From the NCBI GenBank assembly GCA_020528935.1, contig JAJDFU010000665.1, positions 1 through 6,573 of the forward strand: a stretch of DNA of 6,573 nt, in the 5' to 3' direction. The notes under the pieces were generated by a model. It saw nothing but the letters and a program-made list of their open reading frames with translations. It was not told the origin of the DNA and did no database searches. Positions 1 to 6,251 of this stretch are shown here, piece by piece (position 1 is the stretch's first letter; each line of letters begins with the position of its first letter). The position numbers and the translations under genes are program-made. The stretch comes from Saprospiraceae bacterium. GTDB taxonomy: Bacteria; Bacteroidota; Bacteroidia; Chitinophagales; Saprospiraceae.

Positions 1-84
1 CCCTTTGGCGGTTTGCGACTTTTTCAGCAGCTTTACCCGCTCAAACGTTTCCGAACATTTTGCCGCTACGGGCGTTTGGTTCAT
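1..84 (-). CDS. Possible N-terminal fragment of a divergent gene, cut by the window edge
   Basis: On the minus strand an ATG at 84-82 opens a frame that stays open for 28 codons to the left edge, beginning MNQTPVAAKCSETFERVKLL and ending lysine-rich. I do not recognise a family. The codons look plausible for this genome, but 28 codons without a stop is weak evidence. If real, it would be divergent from the NUDIX-like gene with only about 30 bases between the two starts, which is tight. No clear TAnnTTTG promoter precedes it. It may equally be chance. Confidence 0.25.
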   Translation of the reverse strand, partial: MNQTPVAAKCSETFERVKLLKKSQTAKG

Positions 85-91
85 AATTTAT
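59..91 (+). promoter_or_regulatory. Weak candidate promoter of the NUDIX-like gene
   Basis: A TTTG at 59-62 is followed after 21 bases by TAATTTAT at 84-91, a partial match (6 of 8 counting free positions) to the Bacteroidota -7 box TAnnTTTG. The spacing fits the usual -33/-7 geometry. Transcription would start near 97, leaving a leader of about 18 bases before the ATG at 115. The -7 match is imperfect and the site overlaps the possible minus-strand fragment, so it is tentative. Confidence 0.25.
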
Positions 92-114
92 CGGTCATCA
101 TAGCCTCCAGACAG

Positions 115-537
115 ATGAACCTCAAGGTAAAAGCAAACCTCATCATCTACCGGTTCCGGGAAAAAGGCCTGGAAGTGTTCCTCGTACACTCTTCGGATGA
201 TGAACAATGGGCATTTCCCAATAAAGAAGTTGCCGAAGGAGAATCCGGTGCAGCGGACAGGGAAACCGATCGCTACATCGAGCTCGACCCCGTAGTGCAG
301 GCGAGCGGCGAAGAGGAAAAAGCCATCGCGGTAGAGGGAGACTGGCACGACATTCCTTCCCTGAAAGGTATGCTGTACGAAGATGCCCTCGTACTCAAGG
401 AAAAGATCTCCGAGATGGAAAAAGGCACCTATTTCGCCCTGAAAGAGGCATTGAAAAAGGTACTTCCCCACCAGTATGCTTTCCTGAAAGAATTGAAAGA
501 CATCCTTACTGATCGGCACTCCACGCGCGATCTCTAG
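115..537 (+). CDS. NUDIX-like protein lacking a canonical Nudix box
   Basis: A predicted soluble protein of 140 residues. The N-terminal part (residues 4-36, starting KVKANLIIYRFREKGLEVFL and including QWAFP) resembles the first strands of NUDIX hydrolases, where such a segment leads into the catalytic helix. The expected Nudix box (G-x5-E-x7-RE-U-x-E-E-x-G-U) is not present. Only a remnant, EGESGAADRE at about 41-50, sits where it should be, without the paired glutamates that bind metal. The C-terminal half is helical and charged. This type of Bacteroidota protein is therefore probably a non-hydrolysing or diverged NUDIX fold; its role is unknown. I chose the ATG at 115 because homologous wording begins there; an in-frame TTG at 13 would add 34 residues of unconvincing sequence. 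Its TAG overlaps the stop of the converging ABC exporter gene. Confidence 0.75.
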   Translation: MNLKVKANLIIYRFREKGLEVFLVHSSDDEQWAFPNKEVAEGESGAADRETDRYIELDPVVQASGEEEKAIAVEGDWHDIPSLKGMLYEDALVLKEKISEMEKGTYFALKEALKKVLPHQYAFLKELKDILTDRHSTRDL

Positions 538-2339
538 GAGGTCGTCATCGCTTCTCCCAGCTGAATTCTCCACAGATCGGCATAGATGCCGTCCTGTTTG
601 AGCAGCTCCTCATGCGTGCCCTGTTCAGCTATTCGTCCGTGGTCGATGACCAGAATGCGGTCGGCCCGTCGAATAGTGCTCAGGCGATGGGCCACCAGCA
701 GGGCTGTTTTGTTGCGGGTCAGTTCCTGCAGGTGCTGCTGAATGGCTCGCTCGGTTTCCGTATCCACGGCACTGGTCGCCTCGTCCAGGATCAGGATGGG
801 GGCTTCCTTCAGCAGGGCGCGGGCGATACTCAGGCGTTGGCGTTGACCGCCCGACAGTTTGATCCCGCGTTCGCCGACTACGGTATCATAGCCCTGGGGC
901 AGTTGCCGGATGAAGTCGTGCATTTCGGCCCGTCCGGCTGCTTCTTCGATAGCGGCAAGGGATTTTTCCGGCATGCCGTAAGCGATATTCTCCCGTACGG
1001 TGCCGTGAAACAGGTACACTTCCTGGCTCACCAGGGCGAATTGCCGGCGCAGGTCGCGCAGGCTGAGCGCCCGGATGTCTGTCCCGTCGAGCAGGATGCG
1101 GCCCGATTGTACATCGTAAAACCGCAGCAGCAGCTTGATCAGGGTCGTTTTTCCACCGCCGGTAGGCCCCGCAATGCCGATCACTTCACCGGCGGGAATA
1201 TCCAGATGGATATTTTTCAGCACGGGCGGGCCGGAACCGTACGCGAAGGTGACGTTTTCCAGCTGGAGGTGCCCCCGGCTGCGATCGACCGGACGGGGTG
1301 CTGCGGGCTCGCGCATACGGGGCGGGGTGTCCAGCAATCCGAAAATGCGCCGGGCAGACGCCCGGGCGCGCTCCAGCTCGTCGAACAGGACCCCCAGGCG
1401 GGTTACCGGCCAGAGCAGGCGCTGGATCATCATCGCGAAAAAAGCCAGGCTCCCCACGGAGAAGGTCCCGGGGCGGTACAGCACCCAATAGGCGCCCAGC
1501 AGGAGCGAAAGGCCGAAACCCAGGGCAATAAACATCCGGATGACGGGCACATAGACCGAGCTCCAACGGATGGCCCGCAGGTTGGCATCCCGGTACGCGC
1601 CGGAGGCTTCCCGCACGCGCTCCAATTCGAAAGCCTCGGCCGTAAAGCTCTTGATCACGGATATGCCCGAGAGATTGTTCTCCAGTCGGGAGGCCAGGCG
1701 TCCCACACCCTCGCGCACATCCCGGTAGTGGGGTGCAATGCGGCTTTGATAGTAGAAACTACCGGCTATGATAAAGGGAAGCGGGGCCATGCTCAGCAGG
1801 CCCAGTGGCAAAGACACGCTGCACAGCGACCAGCCGGCCACAACCAACAGGGTGAGCAACTGAATGACCTCATTGAATACGCTGTTGAGAAAGCGCTCCA
1901 GCTGATTGACATCGTCGTTGACCATGGCCAGGAGGTTGCCGGTGCGCTGCTCTTCGAAGTACGCCAGTTCGCGCCGCTGAAGGGCCGCATAGGTGTCGAG
2001 CCGAAGATCGTGCTGCATTCGCTGGGCCAGACGCATGAATCCTCGCTTGTAGAGCCACTCGAAGAGGCTTTCCCCCAGAAATACGATCATGGTGAGTCCG
2101 ATGATAAAGACCACCGTAGGCCAGAGGCCCTCCAGGCCGGTGAATGCGCCTATCCAGGCGGGGGGCTCACCCACTGCGGTATCGATGATCCAGGCCGTGA
2201 GAAAGGGGGGCATCAGGTCGAAGACCTTGTTGACAATGCTGGCCCCTACGGACCCCCAGAAGGAATGGCGGTAACCGGACAGGTACCGGAACAGGCGGCG
2301 AAGGGGACGAGCGGCTTTGGGGTTCGCGTTTTCGGACAA
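534..2339 (-). CDS. ABC exporter half-transporter, membrane plus ATPase domains (MsbA/MdlB type)
   Basis: A 601-residue inner-membrane half-transporter that should dimerise and use ATP to export a lipid, drug or other hydrophobic substrate; the substrate cannot be read from sequence. The membrane domain covers about residues 20-330, with six likely helices near 26-50, 71-95, 155-178, 179-198, 262-288 and 294-316. The ATPase domain follows with a full motif set: A-loop Tyr367, Walker A GPTGGGKT (391-398, an extra Gly where Ala is common), Q-loop Gln439, exporter X-loop VGERG (488-492), signature LSGGQ (495-499), Walker B ILILDE (515-520, catalytic Glu520), D-loop SAVD (523-526) and H-loop His551. 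All catalytic residues are intact. The start is a TTG: an in-frame stop lies at 2358-2360, there is no upstream ATG, and the next internal Met (43) would remove most of helix 1. It lies 49 bases downstream of cmk, so co-transcription is likely. Confidence 0.93.
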   Translation of the reverse strand: MSENANPKAARPLRRLFRYLSGYRHSFWGSVGASIVNKVFDLMPPFLTAWIIDTAVGEPPAWIGAFTGLEGLWPTVVFIIGLTMIVFLGESLFEWLYKRGFMRLAQRMQHDLRLDTYAALQRRELAYFEEQRTGNLLAMVNDDVNQLERFLNSVFNEVIQLLTLLVVAGWSLCSVSLPLGLLSMAPLPFIIAGSFYYQSRIAPHYRDVREGVGRLASRLENNLSGISVIKSFTAEAFELERVREASGAYRDANLRAIRWSSVYVPVIRMFIALGFGLSLLLGAYWVLYRPGTFSVGSLAFFAMMIQRLLWPVTRLGVLFDELERARASARRIFGLLDTPPRMREPAAPRPVDRSRGHLQLENVTFAYGSGPPVLKNIHLDIPAGEVIGIAGPTGGGKTTLIKLLLRFYDVQSGRILLDGTDIRALSLRDLRRQFALVSQEVYLFHGTVRENIAYGMPEKSLAAIEEAAGRAEMHDFIRQLPQGYDTVVGERGIKLSGGQRQRLSIARALLKEAPILILDEATSAVDTETERAIQQHLQELTRNKTALLVAHRLSTIRRADRILVIDHGRIAEQGTHEELLKQDGIYADLWRIQLGEAMTTS

Positions 2340-2388
2340 GATGGAATACAGGGTTTGCTAGAAGAAATGCAGGAGCCCGCCCTTAGGT

Positions 2389-3072
2389 TCAGCGATCTTC
2401 GGTCGCATTTTTGCGAATGCGAATGCGGGCCAGGGCCAGAGCAACAGCAAGGGTTTCTTCGGCATCCATGTTGGTATTATCCAGGCGCACGGCATCACTG
2501 GCCTGTATGAGCGGACTGTCTTTGCGGGTGGAGTCGATCCGGTCCCTGGCCCGGAGGTTTTCGCTCACCTGATCGAAATCGGCCTCCATTCCCCGTTCGC
2601 GTAGCTCCAGGTAGCGGCGACGGGCTCGCACCCCGGCATCGGCAGTGAGGAAGATCTTGAGCTGGGCCCGGGGGAAGACGACGCTTCCGATATCGCGCCC
2701 GTCCATGACCGCGCCCTGATGTCCGGCCAGGCTTCGCTGCTGCACCACCAGAAAGCGGCGCACCTCCGGAAGCGCCGCTACATGACTGACCTGCCGGGAA
2801 ACGGCCATACTGCGGATCTCCGATTCTACGTCTTCACCGTTGAGGACGGCCCGGTTGCCGGGGCCGAAGGAAAGCTCGATCTCCTGCAGGGCCTCGCGGA
2901 GAAGCTCGTTTTGCTCCGGGCCGATGCCTTGCCGCTGAAGATACAGGGTCACCATGCGATACATGGCACCGGAGTCGATGTACACGTAGTCCAGGGCATT
3001 GGCCAGCCCGCGGGCCAGGGTGCTCTTTCCGCAGGAGGAATGACCATCAATCGCAATGATGATTCCTTTCAA
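2389..3072 (-). CDS. cmk: Cytidylate kinase (CMP/dCMP kinase)
   Basis: A cytoplasmic enzyme (EC 2.7.4.25) that phosphorylates CMP and dCMP with ATP, feeding CTP and dCTP synthesis and recycling CMP from lipid and RNA turnover. It has 227 residues, the normal length. Visible motifs are the P-loop GHSSCGKS (10-17), the nucleotide-binding DSGAMYR (33-39), DGRDIG (124-129), the arginine-rich lid around 150-161, and the conserved R-x-R-D-x-x-D-S-x-R region at 174-183 followed by DSPL. The start is TTG: Bacteroidota Cmk proteins begin very similarly (M-K-x-IIIAIDGHSSCGKST), no in-frame ATG exists between here and the preceding stop at 3154-3156, and the next Met (37) lies after the P-loop. A purine-rich GCGAGAA lies just upstream but is not a convincing Shine-Dalgarno. 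It is followed at 49 bases by the ABC exporter. Confidence 0.96.
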   Translation of the reverse strand: MKGIIIAIDGHSSCGKSTLARGLANALDYVYIDSGAMYRMVTLYLQRQGIGPEQNELLREALQEIELSFGPGNRAVLNGEDVESEIRSMAVSRQVSHVAALPEVRRFLVVQQRSLAGHQGAVMDGRDIGSVVFPRAQLKIFLTADAGVRARRRYLELRERGMEADFDQVSENLRARDRIDSTRKDSPLIQASDAVRLDNTNMDAEETLAVALALARIRIRKNATEDR

Positions 3073-3124
3073 CAGGTTCTCGCTTTGATATCTTAAGGTG
3101 CTGGGGGGTGCCGCGCAGCAAGCC

Positions 3125-3138
3125 GGGAGGATCCTCCC
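3125..3138. repeat. 14-base perfect palindrome between the DUF2795 gene and cmk
   Basis: GGGAGGATCCTCCC reads the same on both strands. As RNA it could form a five-pair stem with a GATC loop. It lies 16 bases after the DUF2795 stop and about 50 bases before the cmk start. No T-run follows on the minus strand, so it is not a classical intrinsic terminator; it may be an RNA-stability hairpin, an attenuating structure or chance. Confidence 0.4.
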
Positions 3139-3153
3139 CTCAGCAGCAGCCCT

Positions 3154-3375
3154 TTAATACTCGTCTTCGTTGAACAAAAAGTCGTCCTTTCGCGGATAAT
3201 CGGGCCAGATGTCCTCCATACTCTCGTAAATTTCTCCCTCATCCTCCATTTGCTGAAGGTTCTCGATCACCTCCAGGGGAGCGCCCGAACGAATGGCATA
3301 GTCGATCAGCTCATCGCGCGTTGCAGGCCAGGGAGCTTCCTCCAGGTGATAGGCCAGTTCCAATGTCCAATACAT
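3154..3375 (-). CDS. Small acidic DUF2795 family protein
   Basis: A 73-residue soluble protein starting MYWTLELAYHLEEAPWPATR. I recognise it as the short DUF2795-type protein that is strongly conserved across Bacteroidota. The central part (about 15-50) contains a helical DELIDYAIRSGAPLEVIENL segment, and the C-terminus is very acidic and aromatic, ending FLFNEDEY. The function is not established; the fold is suggested to be a small helical domain. The open frame continues upstream to 3564, but the extra 63 residues resemble non-coding sequence and family members begin at this MYW. No Shine-Dalgarno is visible. It is in the same reading frame as cmk downstream, with one TAA between them and no further stop for 27 codons. 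With an 81-base gap it may be co-transcribed with cmk. Confidence 0.88.
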   Translation of the reverse strand: MYWTLELAYHLEEAPWPATRDELIDYAIRSGAPLEVIENLQQMEDEGEIYESMEDIWPDYPRKDDFLFNEDEY

Positions 3376-3402
3376 AGGTTTAGATCCGATTTTTGAAACG
3401 TG

Positions 3403-3410
3403 CAACAATA
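3403..3410 (-). promoter_or_regulatory. Candidate -7 box for the DUF2795 gene
   Basis: On the minus strand TATTGTTG matches TAnnTTTG at all but one fixed position. A start of transcription near 3396 would give a leader of about 20 bases before the ATG at 3375. The 189-base spacer 3376-3564 is visibly more AT-rich than the neighbouring genes, as expected for a promoter region. No good -33 TTG is found at the right distance, so the call is weak. Nothing else is apparent in this spacer besides the hairpin next to the upstream gene's stop. Confidence 0.25.
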
Positions 3411-3494
3411 GCAATTTTTGCGAAGTCGCAGGAAAATTCATACTACTTATTGCACTTAATAGGGAAAAGTTCCCGATTCCACCCAAAAGAATGG

Positions 3495-3531
3495 AAAAAA
3501 TAGGCTTCCGCAAACTGCGGCCTTCGGGCCG
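3495..3531 (-). terminator. Weak intrinsic-terminator candidate after the transglutaminase-like gene
   Basis: On the minus strand, 33 bases past the stop of the transglutaminase-like gene, CGGCC-CGAA-GGCCG (3531-3518) forms a five-pair GC stem with a four-base loop, flanked by AAA and, after three bases, TTT that can extend it. A run of six T follows, but about 17 bases later (3500-3495), further than in a standard terminator. On the plus strand the same element has a UUCG tetraloop, but no plus-strand gene ends here. Confidence 0.3.
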
Positions 3532-3564
3532 TTTCCGGGGGCATCCCGTTGTGCCGACCGGCAT

Positions 3565-4749
3565 CTAGGGGGAGCTGTCCAGCAGTCGAAAATCATCGGA
3601 ATCGTATTCCGGAGCCAGAATAGTATTTCCCTGCGCAGAGATCGGGCCGGTGGGGTCGCAGACCCAGTAGGTCTTCCCCCGGTGGCGGATGTATTTTCCG
3701 CTACCGCCCTCGAAGGCTACGGCCAGCGTCAGGTGGTCCGGCATTTCCAGGACGAGCATGGGAAAGCCGAGCAGTTCGCGCACGAGATTGTAAAACAAAG
3801 CGACCCGGTCCTCGCAATCCGAATGGGGGTGCAGAAAGACCTCTTCGGCGAAGAAGGGTTTTTCAAAACCGTAGGCGGTGTCGTCCGTCTGGTAAGAGAA
3901 GGCCTGCCGGGTGAAGGCCAGCAGAAGCCGCAAGGCATCGCGCTCCGAGCGTCCGGCCAGCAGGGGGGCCAGTTGATCGGACAGCTGGTCGCGCAGGTAG
4001 GGGCTCATAGGAGTTTGCCAGTACATACCGGACTCTACGACCGGATAGTCAAACAGCAGGGGACGAAGGCTGGTGGGCAGGTGAAGGTCCAGGCGGTAAT
4101 CCGACTGTTCGAAGGTAAAGCGGAACGTTTGCCGGATGGTATCCGAGGGCATGAGGGGCCAGCTGTCAAAGGCAAAGGAAAGGGCCTTGCCCCGTGGATT
4201 GGGGGCATAGTCGAGGTAGTACTGCAATTGGTTGGTTCGGCCCTGCCCGCCCACGCTGGAGGGGAGCAGATAGCTCTCCCCGCCCCGGTGTATGAATACG
4301 GAGGTGGCGTTGTACACTTTTTCCCCGCAGCGCACGATCATTTCCACGCCGGACGCATCGTAAACCAGCCGGGCGTCGTAGCCCGAGCGAGCCATCGTCC
4401 AGCAGAGTACGGCCTGTTGTTCGGCCTGGCTGAGGTCCGGATAGCTTTTTTCCAGAGCTTTCCGGCACAGCTTCAGGTAGAGCCAGTCGTTGAGGCGGAG
4501 CAAGGCTTTAGCCGTTTGCAGGCCGTGCAAAAGGGCATGCAATCGCCCCTGGTCCAGCGCCCACAGAAAATGCTTGATCTCCTTGGGATCGTTGTGGCGC
4601 AAGCGGTGTTCGAAAGCCTGTGGATGAACGTGGAAAGAAAGCTCTGCCGAGTAGAAGGCCACATGGACCACCGCCTTCTCGGGGGGAGAAGACGCGCGCA
4701 AAAGCCCGGGGCTGCTGCCGATCAAAAGGAGGAAGAATAGGATTCGCAT
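3565..4749 (-). CDS. Secreted or periplasmic transglutaminase-like protein of unknown role
   Basis: A 394-residue protein with an N-terminal signal sequence (MRILFFLLLIGSSPGLLRAS), so it is probably exported to the periplasm or anchored to a membrane. The C-terminal third has the three-part layout of the transglutaminase/cysteine-protease fold: Cys312 in SDCEDRVALF, His339 in MPDHLTLAV and Asp365 in YWVCDPTGP, in the correct order and spacing for a catalytic triad. The middle (about 110-170) carries a WTMARSGYDARLVYD segment and a beta-rich region, as in a group of uncharacterised Bacteroidota proteins that I recall with this same order of parts; true cross-linking, peptidase or non-catalytic activity is unknown. 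I chose the ATG at 4749 because it begins directly with the signal peptide; an in-frame TTG at 4782 would add 11 residues. A 7-of-8 match to TAnnTTTG (AATATTTG, minus strand 4807-4800) could be its promoter. Confidence 0.82.
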   Translation of the reverse strand: MRILFFLLLIGSSPGLLRASSPPEKAVVHVAFYSAELSFHVHPQAFEHRLRHNDPKEIKHFLWALDQGRLHALLHGLQTAKALLRLNDWLYLKLCRKALEKSYPDLSQAEQQAVLCWTMARSGYDARLVYDASGVEMIVRCGEKVYNATSVFIHRGGESYLLPSSVGGQGRTNQLQYYLDYAPNPRGKALSFAFDSWPLMPSDTIRQTFRFTFEQSDYRLDLHLPTSLRPLLFDYPVVESGMYWQTPMSPYLRDQLSDQLAPLLAGRSERDALRLLLAFTRQAFSYQTDDTAYGFEKPFFAEEVFLHPHSDCEDRVALFYNLVRELLGFPMLVLEMPDHLTLAVAFEGGSGKYIRHRGKTYWVCDPTGPISAQGNTILAPEYDSDDFRLLDSSP

Positions 4750-4810
4750 GTACTGCCGGGAATAGATTAAGCTGTTATGCAATGACGGATTTAGCCGGCC
4801 AAATATTGCC

Positions 4811-4836
4811 GGATGCTGCAGTTCGGGTCCGCATCC
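4811..4836 (-). repeat. Short inverted repeat in the queA/transglutaminase spacer
   Basis: GGATGC (4811-4816) and GCATCC (4831-4836) can pair as a six-base-pair stem with a 14-base loop. On its own this is weak, but it is the third inverted repeat within about 115 bases and lies close to the possible -33 region of the transglutaminase-like gene. Confidence 0.3.
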
Positions 4837-4842
4837 ACAGCT

Positions 4843-4872
4843 AAAAACCAGGCCGCCCTCACTCTGGTTTTT
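4843..4872 (-). terminator. Hairpin with A5/T5 arms, probable terminator of queA
   Basis: AAAAACCAG (4843-4851) and CTGGTTTTT (4864-4872) form a perfect nine-pair stem around a 12-base loop. Read on the minus strand, the RNA ends in CCUGGUUUUU, so the U-run is the 3' arm of the stem, as in bidirectional intrinsic terminators. It lies about 115 bases after the queA stop and before the transglutaminase-like gene, which suggests that the two genes are separate transcription units. The distance from queA is longer than usual. Confidence 0.5.
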
Positions 4873-4896
4873 GAGCCGGGGCGGTATTTACTCGAC

Positions 4897-4926
4897 TCGA
4901 AGGGGGGGCCTTCCACCCCCCTTCGA
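4897..4926 (-). terminator. GC-rich 11-pair hairpin downstream of queA
   Basis: TCGAAGGGGGG (4897-4907) pairs perfectly with CCCCCCTTCGA (4916-4926) around the eight-base loop GCCTTCCA. It is the strongest secondary structure visible in the window. It lies about 60 bases past the queA stop. No T-run follows on either strand, so alone it is not a classical intrinsic terminator; it could stabilise the 3' end of the queA message or act together with the hairpin at 4843-4872. Confidence 0.45.
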
Positions 4927-4986
4927 TGTCGGTATGGAAGAAAAATGAAGTAGCGGCAGCGAATGGTGCAGGGAGCTCCTGCCGTC

Positions 4987-6051
4987 CTACAGGATAAGCA
5001 TGGCATCGCCGTAGCTGAAAAATCGATACTTCTCTTTGACGGCCTCCTCGTAGGCCTTCATGATCAGGTCGTAGCCACCGAAAGCGGCGATCATAATGAT
5101 GAGGCTGGATTTGGGCAGGTGGAAATTGGTGATCATGGCATTGGCGATGTGAAAATCGTAGGGCGGATAGATGAATTTATTGGTCCACCCCTCTACGGGT
5201 TTCAGCATATTTTCAGCAGAAACGGCAGACTCGATGGAGCGCATCACGGTGGTGCCTACGGAGCATACGCGTTTTTCGGTTCGCTTGGCCTCGTTGACGA
5301 TACTGACGGCCGGCTCGTCGATGCGAAAATACTCGGCATCCATCTTGTGCTTGGACAGATCCTCTACATCGATATTTCGGAAGGTACCCAGGCCGATGTG
5401 CAGGGTGAGTTCGGCAAAGTTGACGCCTTTGATCTCCAGGCGCTTGAGCAGTTCCTGGGTGAAGTGAAGCCCGGCCGTCGGGGCAGCGACCGCCCCCGTT
5501 TCCTTGGCATAGACCGTCTGGTAGCGCTCCTTGTCGATGGGTTCGGCCGGCCGGTTGATGTATTTGGGCAGGGGCGTATTGCCGAGCCGGTTGAGCTCCG
5601 TGCGAAACTCTTCGTCCGGGCCGTCGTACAAAAAGCGTATGGTGCGCCCCCGGGAGGTGGTGTTGTCCACCACTTCGGCCACCAGGACGTCGTTGTCGTG
5701 CTCGTCGCTGAAGTACAGCTTATTGCCCACGCGGATCTTGCGGGCCGGATCCACCAGCACATCCCAGAGCCGGGCGTCGCTGTTGAGTTCCCGAAGCAGA
5801 AAGACCTCGATCTTGGCACCGGTTTTTTCTTTGCGGCCATACAGGCGAGCCGGAAAAACTTTCGTATTGTTGAAAATGAGGACATCTCCTTCGTCAAAGT
5901 ATTTGATGATCTCCCGGAAGGTGCCGTGTTCGATCTCCCCCGTTTCCCGATGGACGATCATGAGCCGCGATGCGTCGCGGGCGTCTCTCGGATATTGGGC
6001 GATCAGTTCTTTGGGTAGCTCAAAGTCAAACTGGGAGAGTTTGGTCCGCAT
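4987..6051 (-). CDS. queA: S-adenosylmethionine:tRNA ribosyltransferase-isomerase
   Basis: A cytoplasmic enzyme (EC 2.4.99.17) that transfers and isomerises the ribosyl part of S-adenosylmethionine onto 7-aminomethyl-7-deazaguanine at tRNA position 34, making epoxyqueuosine on the way to queuosine. It has 354 residues, normal for QueA. Family segments run in order through the whole protein: FDFELPKELIAQYP (8-21), DVLIFNNTKVFPARLYGRK (56-74), LPKYINRP (161-168), the highly conserved AKETGAVAAPTAGLHFT (182-198), LTLHIGLGTFRNI (215-227), MITNFHLPKSSLIIMIAAF (306-324) and the C-terminal YRFFSYGDAMLIL. The start is the ATG at 6051, where homologues begin (M-x-x-KLSQF-x-F); the frame stays open 46 codons further to 6189 but that part is not QueA-like and contains the promoter. 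No other queuosine gene is in the window. Confidence 0.97.
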   Translation of the reverse strand: MRTKLSQFDFELPKELIAQYPRDARDASRLMIVHRETGEIEHGTFREIIKYFDEGDVLIFNNTKVFPARLYGRKEKTGAKIEVFLLRELNSDARLWDVLVDPARKIRVGNKLYFSDEHDNDVLVAEVVDNTTSRGRTIRFLYDGPDEEFRTELNRLGNTPLPKYINRPAEPIDKERYQTVYAKETGAVAAPTAGLHFTQELLKRLEIKGVNFAELTLHIGLGTFRNIDVEDLSKHKMDAEYFRIDEPAVSIVNEAKRTEKRVCSVGTTVMRSIESAVSAENMLKPVEGWTNKFIYPPYDFHIANAMITNFHLPKSSLIIMIAAFGGYDLIMKAYEEAVKEKYRFFSYGDAMLIL

Positions 6052-6077
6052 TTGCCTAGGTTTTCGTAAATAAATGG

Positions 6078-6085
6078 CAAAGATA
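6078..6085 (-). promoter_or_regulatory. Promoter -7 box of queA (Bacteroidota type)
   Basis: On the minus strand TATCTTTG is an exact match to the Bacteroidota -7 consensus TAnnTTTG, 26 bases upstream of the queA ATG. Transcription would start around 6072, giving a short leader of about 20 bases without a Shine-Dalgarno, as is usual in this phylum. The -33 TTG is not clearly present; the expected position (about 6104-6110) falls in a GC-rich stretch just beside the palindrome at 6114-6127. Confidence 0.55.
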
Positions 6086-6113
6086 ATATTCTCGGCCCGA
6101 ATGCCGGACAGCC

Positions 6114-6127
6114 CCGGCTGCAGCCGG
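6114..6127. repeat. 14-base perfect palindrome in the queA/permease divergent spacer
   Basis: CCGGCTGCAGCCGG is identical on both strands. It lies in the 200-base spacer (6052-6251) between the divergent queA and permease genes, immediately upstream of the expected -33 region of the queA promoter. A GCCGG also occurs at 6103-6107. It could be an operator for a dimeric regulator; no known site is recognised. The rest of this spacer shows no gene. Confidence 0.35.
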
Positions 6128-6251
6128 CACCCTAAAGAGAACCACAGCGCGGGCAAATCGGTTTTCGACGAATAAGGGATCGCATTCATCGAAGGAGATC
6201 CCGGAATTCATCCGGCTGGTGTATTTTCGGGCCGGAAAGATTGTACCCCAT

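Noticed and set aside
88..573. A 161-codon minus-strand frame opposite the NUDIX-like gene
   Set aside because: The plus-strand product has the family-like start and ends cleanly at the shared stop; the minus frame would overlap the exporter's end and resembles no family.
612..2510. A 632-codon open frame on the plus strand opposite the ABC exporter and part of cmk
   Set aside because: It is rich in Q, G, H and P with no recognisable domain and lies over genes with complete motif sets on the other strand; open antisense frames are expected in GC-rich coding sequence.
3376..3564. 63-codon N-terminal extension of the DUF2795 protein
   Set aside because: Family members begin at MYW; the extension is AT-rich spacer sequence with a terminator-like hairpin.
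3682..4740. A 352-codon open frame on the plus strand opposite the transglutaminase-like gene
   Set aside because: No domain or signal is visible and the minus strand has a signal peptide and an ordered Cys/His/Asp set, so this is an antisense shadow.
4963..6018. A 351-codon open frame on the plus strand opposite queA
   Set aside because: queA is unmistakable on the minus strand; the antisense frame follows its codon pattern.
6052..6189. 46-codon N-terminal extension of queA
   Set aside because: Homologues begin at the ATG at 6051, and the extension would place the exact -7 promoter box inside the coding region.
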